A DNA stretch of 64,000 nt. Origin: Brachionus manjavacas (Eukaryota; Rotifera; Eurotatoria; Ploima; Brachionidae). The stretch covers positions 62,001 to 126,000 of the forward strand of contig JAHQIY010000012.1 of assembly GCA_019054805.1 (NCBI GenBank), given 5' to 3'. Position 1 is the first letter of the stretch. Each line of letters begins with the position of its first letter. A model generated the notes under the pieces. The model made no database searches, was not told the DNA's origin, and worked only from the letters and a program-made list of their open reading frames with translations. This document shows, piece after piece, positions 1 to 11,152 of the stretch. The position numbers were made by a program, and so were the translations under genes.

Positions 1-641
1 GAAAATAATGAAAACCATTACGATGATCTTATAGCAAAAATTCAACAATTGGTAATTTAAAAAAATATAAACTTTTAATTTTTCGTCTTTGAAATTTTTA
101 TCCTTATATTTGAATACTTTGTTTTTTTACATTTTTTATATTAAAGGGATACCATAATTCTTTGAATTTCTTTGAAAGATTAAAGACATAATTTGAAAAA
201 TTTAGACAAATTAAAGCTTCAATTTCAAAATTGATAAAAATATTTACGATAAAAAAGACGAAAAATATCCACGTAAAATCTTTGTTAAACTTAACTAAAA
301 TTAAAGGAAAATGAGCAAAAAATTTTAAAAGAAAGATTTGATGAGAAAACCTTTCCCCATCTAGATACCAAAGAGACAAGAGTAATTTATTAATAAAATG
401 AAAATTTTTAAAATTTAAAATTAAAATTAATTTAAAGCCTCTCTGTACGCGAACATCCGAGAAAATAAAAGTTGGTGAATTTGTGAGTAGCCGTAGTCGC
501 TGTGGCAGAAACGTTTATCTTGGGCCACAAGGAGGGCTTTTTCTTGAAAATCCAAGTGGTTCACTTTATTATATTCGTGGAAAAGAAAGACTCCAGATAA
601 ATTTTTTAGCTGAATATAAATATTTAGAAAACTACATATAA
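1..641 (+). CDS. 3' end of an unidentified gene (last two exons, truncated by window edge)
   Basis: The first about 50 bases read through in one frame (ending DLIAKIQQL) up to a possible GT donor at 51. A second coding stretch starts after an AG at 436-437 and runs in frame 438-641 to a TAA, giving 67 residues. The junction would be phase 0 and the intron about 387 nt. The last exon contains CGRNVYLGPQGGLFLENPSG, then a basic stretch (YYIRGKERLQ). The GPQGG followed by an aromatic pattern is reminiscent of the GPRGG basic-adaptor motif of some viral and eukaryotic proteins, but this is only a resemblance. The protein is not recognised. The start and most of the gene lie outside the window. 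Confidence 0.45.
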
Positions 642-3600
642 AAACGTCCTTGTTATTTTGTATTTAATTATTATTTTTGTTTAAGTTTTTATTTTTACTT
701 TTTTTTTTCATCTTGCTTTGAAGATTTTCTGATATTATTCTTTTTATTCTAAAATGAGTTTTTTATTTTTCCCGTTGTATTACTTTTAAAAAATTTTTAA
801 GAAAGTTGGAATAAATCTAGCTTATTTAATGTAATTTCATCAAGAGAGGTATTTTTATTAGATCAGAATCATATTAACTATTCTGATCTAATAAAAATTC
901 AATTTTTAACCCTCTCTTTCAAATTTAATTTTTAAAATGTCCTGCTTTTTCGCTCAAAATCCGGAAATCTGCTCGATTAGATTGGTCTGGCTTTTTTGAC
1001 TTCTGAAAGAACAGATGTTAAAAAAGCTAATACGGAAGAGTGAAAAAATAAGCAGCTTGTTGGAAGGGACTGTAAAAAAGGAATTGGAAGTGTCCAAATC
1101 GTTTATTGACTGTTTGTGTAGAAAAGCAATATTTCTTTTTGTGAAAAACTTAAATGTATTCAAAATGCCTTTTGAAAGGATGAAAAGATCATTATATTCT
1201 AAAAAATTCAAAATGAATTAAACAAGTAATCCTGTCTTAAAGAAATTAGAATTGTTAGTTACAACAAAAAGAGAGTTGAATTTTCGAAATTCAGTTAATT
1301 CTCGTTTTGACACGATCCTGTCCTTTTTTTGCCTATTACCAACAATGCTTGTTTTTCCCGATCTAAACGAGCGTACTAAGAGAGAACAGGAAATGCTTAC
1401 TCATTAAGCATTTCAAGCGATAAAGTAAGATATTTTAAATATTAAATTTGTAATTGTTGAAATTACATAATTTAGCTGATTTTTTCAACAATTTTAAGGA
1501 TATTTTATTAGTAATACAATGAGATGAAATGAAAATCGCTTTTTTGATGAAAAAGAATAATATTAGTGATTTTGAGTTTATTTTCTTTCTAATTTTTTTA
1601 AATTTTTTATATGTTTAATAAATAGAAAAAAATTATTTTTATTTTAATTATAGTTGCGAGCAATCAAAATCACTGTTTATTTATTATTATTTAAATAATT
1701 TTTTTTTTATTATTTAAATTGCACCAAAAATTTGTATTTGCTTTCATTCTGAATTTAACATTGCAAATTGTCAAAATAGCTGTTGAGTTAAATAGTGAAA
1801 TGCAATTTAAATGGGGACATTGAAAATCAAGGCAAAAACAATTATTTACAAATAAAACTTACATGTTTTATCAAGTAAGGTAAGTTAAAAGAAAATGATT
1901 AATATTTATTACCTAGCAATTAAAAAATAAGTTTTCTAATCCTATAAATAAATTAAAATGAAAAATTATATATCACTTCGATTTAAAAGGGTCTACTAAT
2001 TTATATCCTAATTTAATCAAATTTACTCATTGTTAATTCATATTTGGTAAAAACTTTTTTGACATTTTTATTTTAATAACTTATAATATCTTGAAAAGAG
2101 TGTTTAATTTTAAAATAAACATAACATTATTTTTGTTTTTTTATTAATTTGCAAAACAAACTTCACTTTTATTTTTAAATTATTAGATAATGCTTCCTTA
2201 TATTAGATAATATTTATAAAATATGGGAAAATATTGAGCAAACATGCTTAAATTTGCTTGATTCAAAATTTTTAAAAAATATTAAACCGTTTAAAAGTTA
2301 TTCAAGTTTTGCTGAATTGAAATGATCGAATTGAAACGAACTTCACAACCCCCTATATCTATTGTTTTTTTGGTATAATAATTTTAAATATATCAATTTA
2401 CTGATTTTTAACTTTTTTTTAAATAAAAACATGTTTCCAATTTAAAAAATACTTTTTTACTCTTAGTTTGCTTATTAAAAAAAATGTCCGATATTTTAAA
2501 ATCTTCGATATTTTATTTATTAAAATTTATTCTTATCGTTTCTTAATATATTATGATGCAAAAACTATTACTCTATTATCAATGCCTAATTAATTCTCCC
2601 GAACAAATAAAAAGAGTATTTTTTATAATTTAATAAAAATAAACCTTAACTACAATTTAAAAATTTTTCTATTTAGATATTATATTTGATATTAAAATCT
2701 AAAATGGATACATTTCTACTACCATTCGATTGAATTGATGATCTTTTAGTGTTTCATCGGATATTTATGACGTTCAAATGTCTGATATTTCACTGATAAT
2801 TTATTTATTAAACACATATACAGGGAAGAATTATGAAAAATTAAGCATTGAAAGCTATCTGAGAAAAAAATATTGTCCAAGATACTATCCATGCAATTTT
2901 TTCGATAATTTATGTCATTTAATTTATGCCATTTAGATGAAAATCTTATAGATTTCAATAGATTAATTTTTTTATATTTTTTATTTGTAATGAGTTTAAA
3001 AATGCAAACTTGTGTTTTAAAATAATTGACAAATTAAGCTCAAATATAACCTCAGATTAATAAATAAATAATGAAAACATTTAAAGAAAAAAAATAATTG
3101 ATTACTTACTAATAAAACAAATAAAAAAAATCTCTCTAGTATAAAGGCTTAGAATTTTTCTAACACCAAAAATCATCATTTTTATAAAATTTCTCTCCAT
3201 TCTAAAAATAATATCTTGCGATTTTGTTTTTCTAAAAAAACTCTTGAAAAAAAAAATACTTTTTTTGTCATAGAATTCTAATTAGAATCATTAATAAGTA
3301 AAGGACACTAATGGACAAAGGTCATAAAAGAATTTTTAGGTTAAAATTCAAGCTAATTGTCTATCCATGGGATTGTTGAACGATTAATGAAACGACTGCG
3401 AGTCAGGTACGAAAGAAAGTCGGAAAATTTCTCAGGTGAAGTTTTTTTATTTTTTTTTTACTTTTTGTTTCGTATTTTTGCTTTCAACAATTCCTTTCTT
3501 TCATTTCCTTTTTTTTAATAAAACTTTCATTTATCTGGAAGGATGGCAATTTTTCAGGTTATAAATAACCATTCTTGTTTTCCCTGTTTTTCTTGTTTTT

Positions 3601-3660
3601 TTAGATTTAAAATTAAAAAAATGCATATCTACAATTTCAAAAAGCTCTTATTTTGTTTTA
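642..3660. other. AT-rich intergenic DNA, no recognisable gene
   Basis: Apart from the hairpin at 842-918 I see only AT-rich sequence with short open frames. The longest, near 954-1221, is open on both strands and shows no recognisable domain. A degenerate repeat (AAAGGACACTAATGGACAAAGG) at about 3300 matches an element near 24750. Confidence 0.5.
842..918. repeat. Perfect 19-bp inverted repeat / hairpin
   Basis: Arms 851-869 and 880-898 are exact reverse complements (core TTAGATCAGAAT / ATTCTGATCTAA) around a 10-nt loop. A second outer pair, AAGAGAGG at 842 and CCTCTCTT at about 911, extends the fold. No gene adjoins it. It could be a tiny foldback element or a structured RNA. Confidence 0.7.
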
Positions 3661-3680
3661 TTTTTAATGGAATATAAGGA

Positions 3681-3800
3681 ATGAAATTGATTATCCTAGT
3701 TGTAGTTCTCTCAATAGCTACAACACCGACTCTAGCCAACTTTAATGTCTTTAGTTTGAAATTGCAATACTATGATCTCATGCGCTTAGCAAGTTGTTAG
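3681..3800 (+). CDS. Putative small secreted peptide (39 aa)
   Basis: The frame opens with MKLIILVVVLSIATTPTLA, a clear hydrophobic signal peptide with a plausible cleavage site after TLA. A mature peptide of about 20 residues follows (FNVFSLKLQYYDLMRLASC) and ends at TAG. A possible donor (GTTAGT) overlaps the stop. A TTTTTTCAG acceptor lies at about 3912-3920, so this may be a first exon, but the frame after it closes quickly. The last about 20 codons and 60 bases downstream are repeated on the minus strand at about 15925-16025, which suggests a dispersed gene or element family. No known peptide family is recognised. Confidence 0.4.
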   Translation: MKLIILVVVLSIATTPTLANFNVFSLKLQYYDLMRLASC

Positions 3801-5470
3801 TATTTAATAATGTGTAAAATATTAAACATGTGCGATTTGACAAAGAAACTTTAAAATTTATTATATTTTTTTTTCTTTTATTTTCCTATTTTTCATAATT
3901 TTCTTTATAATTTTTTCAGGCTAGAAGTGGCCATTTATTAATAAAGTTTTTATTGATGTTGACGATTTGATAGCTGATTTTGCGTGTGACACCGTGTTGA
4001 AGGATTTTGTTGTTCGCGAAATTGTCCTAGGATGCACCGGATGATTGATGAATATATTGAGTTGAAGATGTTTTATTTCACGTGATGACGTTTTTTTTTT
4101 AATTTATTCAGATTGTTTAAGCAGAATAAAATTTGATTATATTTAACATATATATATAATCAAATAATTGAATCATCATTCAGAGCAATATTCTTCAATT
4201 GGTTTTCTTTTTCAAGAAACTACCCAGTGGTTTCGAAGAACTATGTTTTGAACTCTAATTTTTCCGTTTTACTAAAATTCATATTGTTTTATTTTATTTA
4301 ATCAATGATTAATTATTTTTTAGATTTCAAAATAGCTTCATCCTTCTTCCCTTTAAGGGAAGACGAATTTTAGAATTTTAGTGAATCGTATTTCGAGTGT
4401 AATTTTTCATTCAGCTCCATAACAAGGATCCAAACATTTGAGCTAATAGGTTTTACTTAGATTGTTACATATCTTTATTAATTTTGTCCTTAATTTTTGA
4501 AATTTTGGAATATTTGTAAAAAAGACACCTTAAATGGTAATTGCTTTAGTTGGGTGTTTTACAGGAGCTAAACTATTTCTCTTTTAGCATTATATCATTA
4601 AATCAGACTTGTTTTTAAGTCACAAGTCTTAAGTCAATGACTAAATAAATCCAATAAAGTAGTTGCTTCCAAATTTCTGGCCGTTAATCTTGACCTTTGT
4701 GCTCTGTAAATGTAACCAGATTTGGAAAATAATTTTTCAACTGGTCCAGATGAAGCAGGTATTGATACATATGATACATATGATGATAAAATATATCTCA
4801 AGCATCGCACATTTTCAATGCATTCTTGAACATACCATGTTATTAGATAATTATTTTAAATCTTTTAATTTTAAAAAAATGGCGAGATTTTTTTTCTTTT
4901 TACTTTAAGAGTCCAAAACCATACTTTAAGAAAATGATTTTATTTTCCTAATTTTTAGCTTATTAGATTATTAATTCTTATTAATACAGTGTTCAATATT
5001 AATTCGGAATTTTGAAATCAAATTTTGCTAATGAAATTGTTGAAAATAGAATGCTTTATCACTTTTAAGAGCTAAAATTTTTAATAAAATTTTATTTGGT
5101 TTACGTAAGCAAAGGTGATGTTTATTCTTAAAAAGCCAAATAAATAGGTTTAATAATATTCTAGTTTCTTCTTAAATTTTGATTTTAATGAAAATATTTT
5201 TAATTTTGTTTAACTAAAAAGGTAAATGTGCTGAAAAAACATATTGATTCTTTTAATTCTTCAATCAATTGTTGAATTTACCTAAATTTTTTTAGAATCT
5301 ATTTTTACATTTCTCTGAATGTTTCTTAAAGAACACTAAAAAAAAGTGATTATAAAATACCTATTCATTTGACATTTCGAAATAGCTTTACTTATGCAAC
5401 ATAAATGTGAACTATAAAAAATCTATATAAAACAAAAAAAAATTTTCTTAAATTTTTATTTCCAACAAAA

Positions 5471-6149
5471 ATGAAAATTTTCTTTCTGCTTTCAATTATT
5501 TCGGTGGCACTTGTGTCAAATAGTAGTGCTAGGATTTGGTTTGGAACCAGATGTCCAACGACTCCAGTCATACCAGACTTTGATTTGAATCGAGTTATTA
5601 ATTGTAATCCCAAAAAAAACATTTTTAATTCTTTTTTCCTAAAACATAGTATGCTGGAATTTGGTATGAAATTGAAAGCATTTTTAGCCAAAGCGTTAAA
5701 TGCGGAATTGCTGAGTATACCGTTAAAGAAAACAATCAAATATCGGTCAAAAATTCAGGAATTAACATGTGATTTTTTTAAAGACATTTTTTATTTAAAA
5801 TTTTTTAATTAATTTATTAATTAGCAATACTGGTGAGTTAAGAATTGTTGATGGAGAAGGCTTTATTCCAAATACAAATGAACCTAATAAATTGATTGTT
5901 AGCTTAAATACAGGTGGCTTATTTGACTTTAACAGTGAAGGAAATTATCACATCTGGAAAACAGACTATGATAATTATGCTTTAGTCTATTCGTGCAAAA
6001 TATACTTTGGATTTATTAGATTTGATGCAACTTGGCTTATATCTCGAACAAAAAGTTTGAGTGAAGAAAAAACAGCAGAGCTAAAAAAATTCTTAGCAGA
6101 CAATGGTGTCGATATTAGGGGTTTTAGAAAAGCAGATCAAAGCTGCTAA
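5471..6149 (+). CDS. Lipocalin, apolipoprotein D-like (3 exons)
   Basis: Exons 5471-5593, 5650-5768 and 5825-6149 are joined by two introns of 56 nt each (phase 0, then phase 2) and give about 188 residues. The product starts with a signal peptide (MKIFFLLSIISVALVSNSSA). The joined exons restore the lipocalin first conserved region FDLNR/YAGIWYEIE, with the invariant G-x-W. Later comes the second conserved region TDYDNYALVYSC, then a basic WLISRTKSL third region. Four cysteines remain in the mature protein, as in ApoD. The family folds into a beta-barrel that carries small hydrophobic ligands outside the cell. The ligand cannot be read from sequence. Exon 1 reads on into the first intron for about 70 codons before a stop, so the splice junctions rest on family homology and GT/AG sites. 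Confidence 0.88.
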
Positions 6150-6608
6150 CTAAATACTAAATATAACTAAATAAGCAACAATTTATTAACTTTTAAATAA
6201 ATTTATTAATAAATCTTCAATCGAAATTATTTTAAATTAATTTTTAGTCAAAGTACCATTAGAAAAGTCAAAAAGATGTCCACATAAGAACTTAATTTTT
6301 TATTTAATAATATCTAAATTTTTACACACTATTCTAACATTAATCAATTTAAAAAAAAATTGTAAAATCAAGTTAAATTATTGAATTTACACAAACGATT
6401 ATTTTTGTAAATATTTTATTGACCAAAATTGTGTCAAATTCTTAAAAAGATTTATTGATGAACACGAACATCTCACTCACTGGCAAACTCAATAAAGTAT
6501 GGGACAAAAGTAAATGAAAACAGTTTCGTACAGAAATATCTCAGAACACCCAGAAGATGTGCATCCAATTCTAGCAAAGGCATATTCCATTGAATTCAAT
6601 CTATTTCT

Positions 6609-6672
6609 TACATCGGTCTGAATAAAACCAGTCTGACTGAATAAAGACTCTGAAGGAACCGATGTAAAAAAA
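6609..6672. repeat. Short inverted repeat (TTACATCGGT / ACCGATGTAA)
   Basis: Two exact 10-bp arms are separated by about 40 nt that itself contains CAGTCTGACTG. It stands out because it is GC-richer than its surroundings. Possibly a small foldback element or hairpin RNA. Confidence 0.45.
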
Positions 6673-7238
6673 ACTCTAAAAAAAATTAAAAAAAAATCTT
6701 CGACAAAGCGTATTTTTTTAAAGCGAAATTTAAATTCGAAAATAGAAAGTCAAAAAATTTCGAATTAAAAAATCGTGTTGTTTCGAAGACATTAAATGAT
6801 TTTTAAAATTTAAACGAAATTAATTTTGAACTCGCTTATCCAACCCTAAACTTATGCTTTTCTACAAGGGATTAGACTTGTCACAGAAAAAGTAGTTTAC
6901 CACTACTGCAATAGATATTAAATTATAGTTTGACATAAATATTATTTTTTAATTCGATTTATTTTAAAAATAAAGTTTGGCTCTATCGAAATAAATTTTT
7001 TTTTTATTAATTGACACTTAGTTAGTTAATTAAAATGTATAATAAAAATAATTAATTACAAACTTTAAAAAAGCTACATGTGGACTTGCAAGAAATTCGA
7101 ATCATTAGATGATAAAAATTTTAGGATAACATGTTTCAATTAAAATAGAAAAAAAAGGTAGAAAGCTAAATCATAGAATTTTTTTAAGCGCAGAAAATGG
7201 AAAACATAGAAAATTGATGGATTTCAATTGAAAAGCTT

Positions 7239-7985
7239 ATGTTTTCTAGTTTCGATTTTAAACGAGAGATGGAAGGTTTAATCATGATAGTAAAATATCA
7301 GGCATTTAACATCAGGTACCACCATCAAAAGAATATTTTAAAATGGCATGTAGATAATAAATGTAAACTATGCAACAAGAAAGAAGAGCTTTCTAGCCAT
7401 TTTGTTGCCAGCTGTATTGACACTTTCACCGTCTGAATACAAGGCACTGTGACAAAATATAGAAAGACAAAATGTAAAAAACGATTTTTTATTGGATAAT
7501 ATAGAATTTACCTGTAAAAAAAAATGTAGAATTTACCTGAAAAAAAAATGTAGAAAAAAAAACAGTCTAATTAATTTTATTTCAATTTTTTTCTTTGTCA
7601 ATTAGTAAATTATTTCCTAAACCTTTTTTTTAATTTTAAGTTTAAGTCAAAGTCTCTAAGAGTTTTAGTCAAATAAAAGTCTCAAATATATTATTATAAT
7701 AAAATAATTAAAATTTTCTATATTTTTTTACATATAGTACTATTCTAAATTTTGTCTTTCTATATTTTGTCTTCCTCCCGAATACAACTACATTCAAGAT
7801 AGACATTTATATTCACTGTGCTATGCGAAAGCATCAAGGAGCACAATTGCCACAGAAGTATTATTTTCACTAGCCAGACAAAAAAAGAACATAAACAACA
7901 CAATCATCATTAGGGATAGTCTTATAATAAATAAACAAGCTATCTTGAATAGCTGTAAAGATATGTTGTATAAATGATCAGATAT
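7239..7985 (+). mobile_element. Non-LTR retrotransposon 3' fragment, split by a MITE
   Basis: The first part encodes CKLCNKKEELSSHFVASC, the C-x2-C...H...C zinc-knuckle typical of the C-terminus of many LINE reverse transcriptases. After a MITE insertion (7443-7779) the same protein continues as SEYNYIQDRHLYSLCY, matching the family pattern PSEY-x-YRHD, and ends at a stop near 7977. A one-base frameshift lies between the knuckle and LSPSEYN, so the copy is dead. The family differs from the Jockey-like LINE elsewhere in the window. Confidence 0.6.
7435..7787. mobile_element. MITE with 23-bp inverted repeats and 8-bp target duplication
   Basis: The 337-bp element 7443-7779 is flanked by direct repeats GAATACAA (7435-7442 and 7780-7787). 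The arms 7451-7473 and 7749-7771 are perfect 23-bp inverted repeats (core ACAAAATATAGAAAGACAAA). An 8-bp duplication fits hAT-type transposases. There is no coding capacity. The insertion lies inside a LINE coding sequence, and removing it restores the reading frame SEYN. Confidence 0.85.
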
Positions 7986-8370
7986 GATTTATACCAAATT
8001 GAGGTACAAACCAAAATAATACTAATCTAATTACTTTTACTTCTAAAATAACTTGAAATATTTTTGAAAATTAGAATAAAAAAATCTGATATCAGCTGAT
8101 ACCGGTTTTGGAAAAGAGAATAGTACAATATGATATCATCTGATACTTTATATCATTTGCTGTCAGCTGTAACAGACCTAATGCCGGCACTGTAGTTAAA
8201 ATGTGAAATTATAAAGTAAGTGTCGATATTTGTTTTATATCTTTGATTTTGTTTATTATAATTATTTTAAAAAAATAAGTATTTTTTTTTATAATTTAAA
8301 CTAGACACTAAAGATTTAAAATTAGATGCCACCAAAAAACCATGATGATTCGGTATTTTATCAATATACT

Positions 8371-8874
8371 TAGCATGCATATTATAGGCATCTTGAAGTT
8401 GATGATCAATTCAAAATATCATTTCAATTCAAAAAGTTTATCTTTAGACATTAAAATAAATCTTTGATTTCATTTAAATAATTTTAATGGAACATGCTTT
8501 ACATGCAATGTAGATTTAGAAAATTGAAAAAAATTGAAAAATGATATAAAATTTTTATAAAAATTTTAATACTTATTTTGAATTTTTTATTTGAATTTCT
8601 TTTTTAAATTTAATTGTGAATGCTAAACACAAATACCTTTGAAATAAAAAGTCTCAAATAAACTCTACAAAAAATCATTTAATACATTTAAATATAAAAA
8701 TCGATTATCAATGGATTGAGAATATGTTTTTTCATATTTTTTTATTTTCCAAATCTACATTGCATGTAAAGCATGTTACATTAAAATTATTTGAATTCTA
8801 AACATAAACTTTTTGAATTGAAAAGAAATTTTTAATTGATCATCAACTTCAAGACACCATATTATATGCATATA
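8371..8874. mobile_element. Foldback element with long (about 170 bp) imperfect inverted arms
   Basis: The left end (TAGCATGCATATTATAGGCA, then CTTGAAGTTGATGATCAATT) reappears as reverse complement at 8840-8874 (AATTGATCATCAACTTCAAG, then TATTATATGCATAT). The match continues inward through GGAACATGCTTTACATGCAA at about 8490 and TTGCATGTAAAGCATGTTAC at about 8761. The central part is AT-rich and non-coding. It is a MITE-like or foldback element; I cannot identify target-site duplications. Confidence 0.7.
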
Positions 8875-9070
8875 ATTTCAAAGAAAAAAAATCTAATTAA
8901 ATTTTTTTTATTTTATTTTGTTATTTTTTCTTTTGTGAAAAAAAAAATAATTAAAAACCGCACAATTTGTAGTGTATCACTGTTTCGAAATACTGTAATA
9001 ATCAAACGAAAAAACTTTTATTAAAAAATTTTAATATAAATTAATTTTTGTTGAGAGAATAAATTTTTTT

Positions 9071-10355
9071 TTATGGACGCTGAACATTTTGATGATGCTG
9101 CTGTTGAGGAGGCTGCTGATGATGCTGCTGAGGGGGCTGGTGGTGCTGTTGCTGTGGGGCTTGTTGATGGTGCTGTTGAGGAGGTTGATGGTGCTGTGTG
9201 TCCTCTTGCCTGTGAGCCTGTTCACGGTGCAAATCATTGACTGGCGTGCTCATCAATCGTTCTTCTTGGATCTTAAGAAAATTTTTAGCATTTTTTTCAT
9301 CAAACCTCATCTAAAAAATTTACATGAGCCTGGGAATACTCTCTAATTTCGTCTTCGCTATACTGGGCCTCATCGTCCACCCCTTTCCACTCTTCGTTCT
9401 GCTTGAACTCTCTTGCCTTGGTCGACTCCACAAACTCATCCATGCTCACCAATCTGTCCTTGTTCTTATCTATCTCTCCAAACACATGCTCTCTCATTCG
9501 GTTCATCTCCTCGAACCTCTCGGCCGGGTCAAACTCCGGGTCGGTCTTGTTGTAAATCTTGTCCAATTCGATGTTGAACAGCGCCTCTACTTCGAACTCG
9601 TCCCAGTAGTTGTTTCCATCGATGTCGTGCAGCTTGAAAAAAGTGACCGGATCAAAGTCTTCGCCATCCAGCTTGTCCTCTTCTTCCCAGACCTCTTCGA
9701 GCTGGTCCTTGGAGCCCGGATGGTTGACTCGTTGGTGATTTTTTCTCATTTCAAGTGAGCGCTTGTGCTGCTCTTCTAGCTTTTGGCGCACCTCTGGTTC
9801 AGCTTGTTGCATCTTTTTTCTCCTCTCGTACTCTTTCTCGATTTCGTGGTCCTTGAACTCTTCGCGTCTCAATTTGTCAACTTCCTCTAGATCAAAGGTG
9901 GCCTGTTTGATCAGCCTCTCCAAGTCGTGCACCTCGAATGTCTCAATGTTGCCGTGGTCGACATGCTTGGGCAGCAGGGTTTCGATCTCGTGAGCCTTCA
10001 GGTTGGACAAGGCGGCCTTGCGTTGAATGGCTCGACGCAGCCGCTCTATTTCCATTCGTTTTATTTCGTCCAGCTTGGTCCTGATACTGGGGTCAACCAG
10101 GGCCAAGTGTTCGGCTATGCGGCCCGACTTGATGTCTTCAATGCTTGCGTTTTCAATTTGTTTTTTGAACTCGGAGTCTGTTTCCAAAATGTTCACTATT
10201 TCTTTGAGATACTTGTGGTATTCGAGGCTGAGAAGCGGGTCTTTTTCCAGTGTTTCGTTGACCGATTTGTGGCCAGGCTCGTGCTTGTTGTCCGGCAAAA
10301 CTGGAGGACACACCACCAACCCAATAATCGAACACAAAACAACAAATTTTAACAT
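9071..10355 (-). CDS. NUCB: Nucleobindin (NUCB1/NUCB2-like)
   Basis: Exon 1 is 10355-9324 and exon 2 is 9271-9071, joined across a 52-nt phase-0 intron (donor GTAAAT, acceptor TTCTTAAG), giving about 410 residues. A signal peptide (MLKFVVLCSIIGLVVC) precedes a region closely matching vertebrate nucleobindins: YHKYLKEIVNILETD, EDIKSGRIAEHL, RTKLDEIKRMEIERLRR. A long basic coiled-coil region follows, then KVNVPGS-like RVNHPGSKDQLEEVWEE. There are two EF-hands with loops DIDGNNYWDEFE and DKNKDRLVSMDE. The C-terminus is a Q/H/P-rich low-complexity tail, as in NUCB proteins. Family members are Golgi or secretory Ca2+-binding proteins. An AG lies just 5' of the ATG (ATTTAG), so a 5' untranslated exon or trans-spliced leader is possible. 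Reading past the donor ends in a stop after three residues (NFLDEV). Confidence 0.93.
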
Positions 10356-10959
10356 TGAATCTAAATGATAACAAAATGAGAACAAAAGTACACACGTCAG
10401 TTAAAAATTATTTTTGTTAATCTTGATTTTGTTTGGCATTTAAAATGTAATTTTTTAATTTTGTTGCATTTATTAAATGCACATACTTTGTTTTTTTTCT
10501 AATTTAATTTGCTTTTTGTTTTTTCTTTAAAAAAAAAAAGGATTTTTCTAATTTTGATTTGATTATGGTAGAGAAGAATAAATTAGATTTTTAAATAAAG
10601 ATAAAAAAGATTTTTTTTTTTGTTTTTGTTTTTGAATAGTTTTGTTCGTTTTGTAAGTCAAAAAATGAGTCGTATTCAAACAAGCCAGTCATGGACAAAA
10701 TAGAGTTAAAACCAATTTTTCGATTTTTCGAAAGCAATTTATTTTTAAGGGATATTTTATAAATTCAATGAAGAAAAAATATTATTGTTTAATTTATAAT
10801 TGAGGCTTAATTCATTCAAATAAATAAATAAATAAATTGGGACTCCAGGTATTAAACAATAAGAGAGATTTTAATTATCGAATAGTCCTTTAGTTTAATA
10901 TATCTGAATTATCTCTGAATTATTGGATAATTGTATTTAACGAAATATTGTTCATACCC

Positions 10960-11060
10960 CAAACAAGCCGACCCGAAAAAAAGACCTTTTCGGGTACGCG
11001 TTTCGGTTTTTACCAGTACACGTACCCGTACCCGTAAAACACGTAAATCTCGGGTTTTTC
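10960..11060. repeat. GC-richer foldback segment (CGGGT-rich)
   Basis: ACCCGAAAA and TTTTCGGGT form a tight inverted repeat, followed by ACGTACCCGTACCCGTAAAA. This patch is unusual in the AT-rich surroundings and resembles terminal parts of some hAT-type elements. The boundaries are unknown. Confidence 0.35.
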
Positions 11061-11152
11061 AAATCGGATAAAGTTCAAATTTTAATAAATCAACGTTTCA
11101 TGCATTTAATGACAATTTTAAAAGATTCAACCTAAGTATTTTGGAGCCAATA

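Noticed and set aside
9089-10352. Long open frames on the plus strand opposite nucleobindin
   Set aside because: They are antisense shadows of a GC-rich gene; the minus-strand protein has clear family identity and the plus frames have none.
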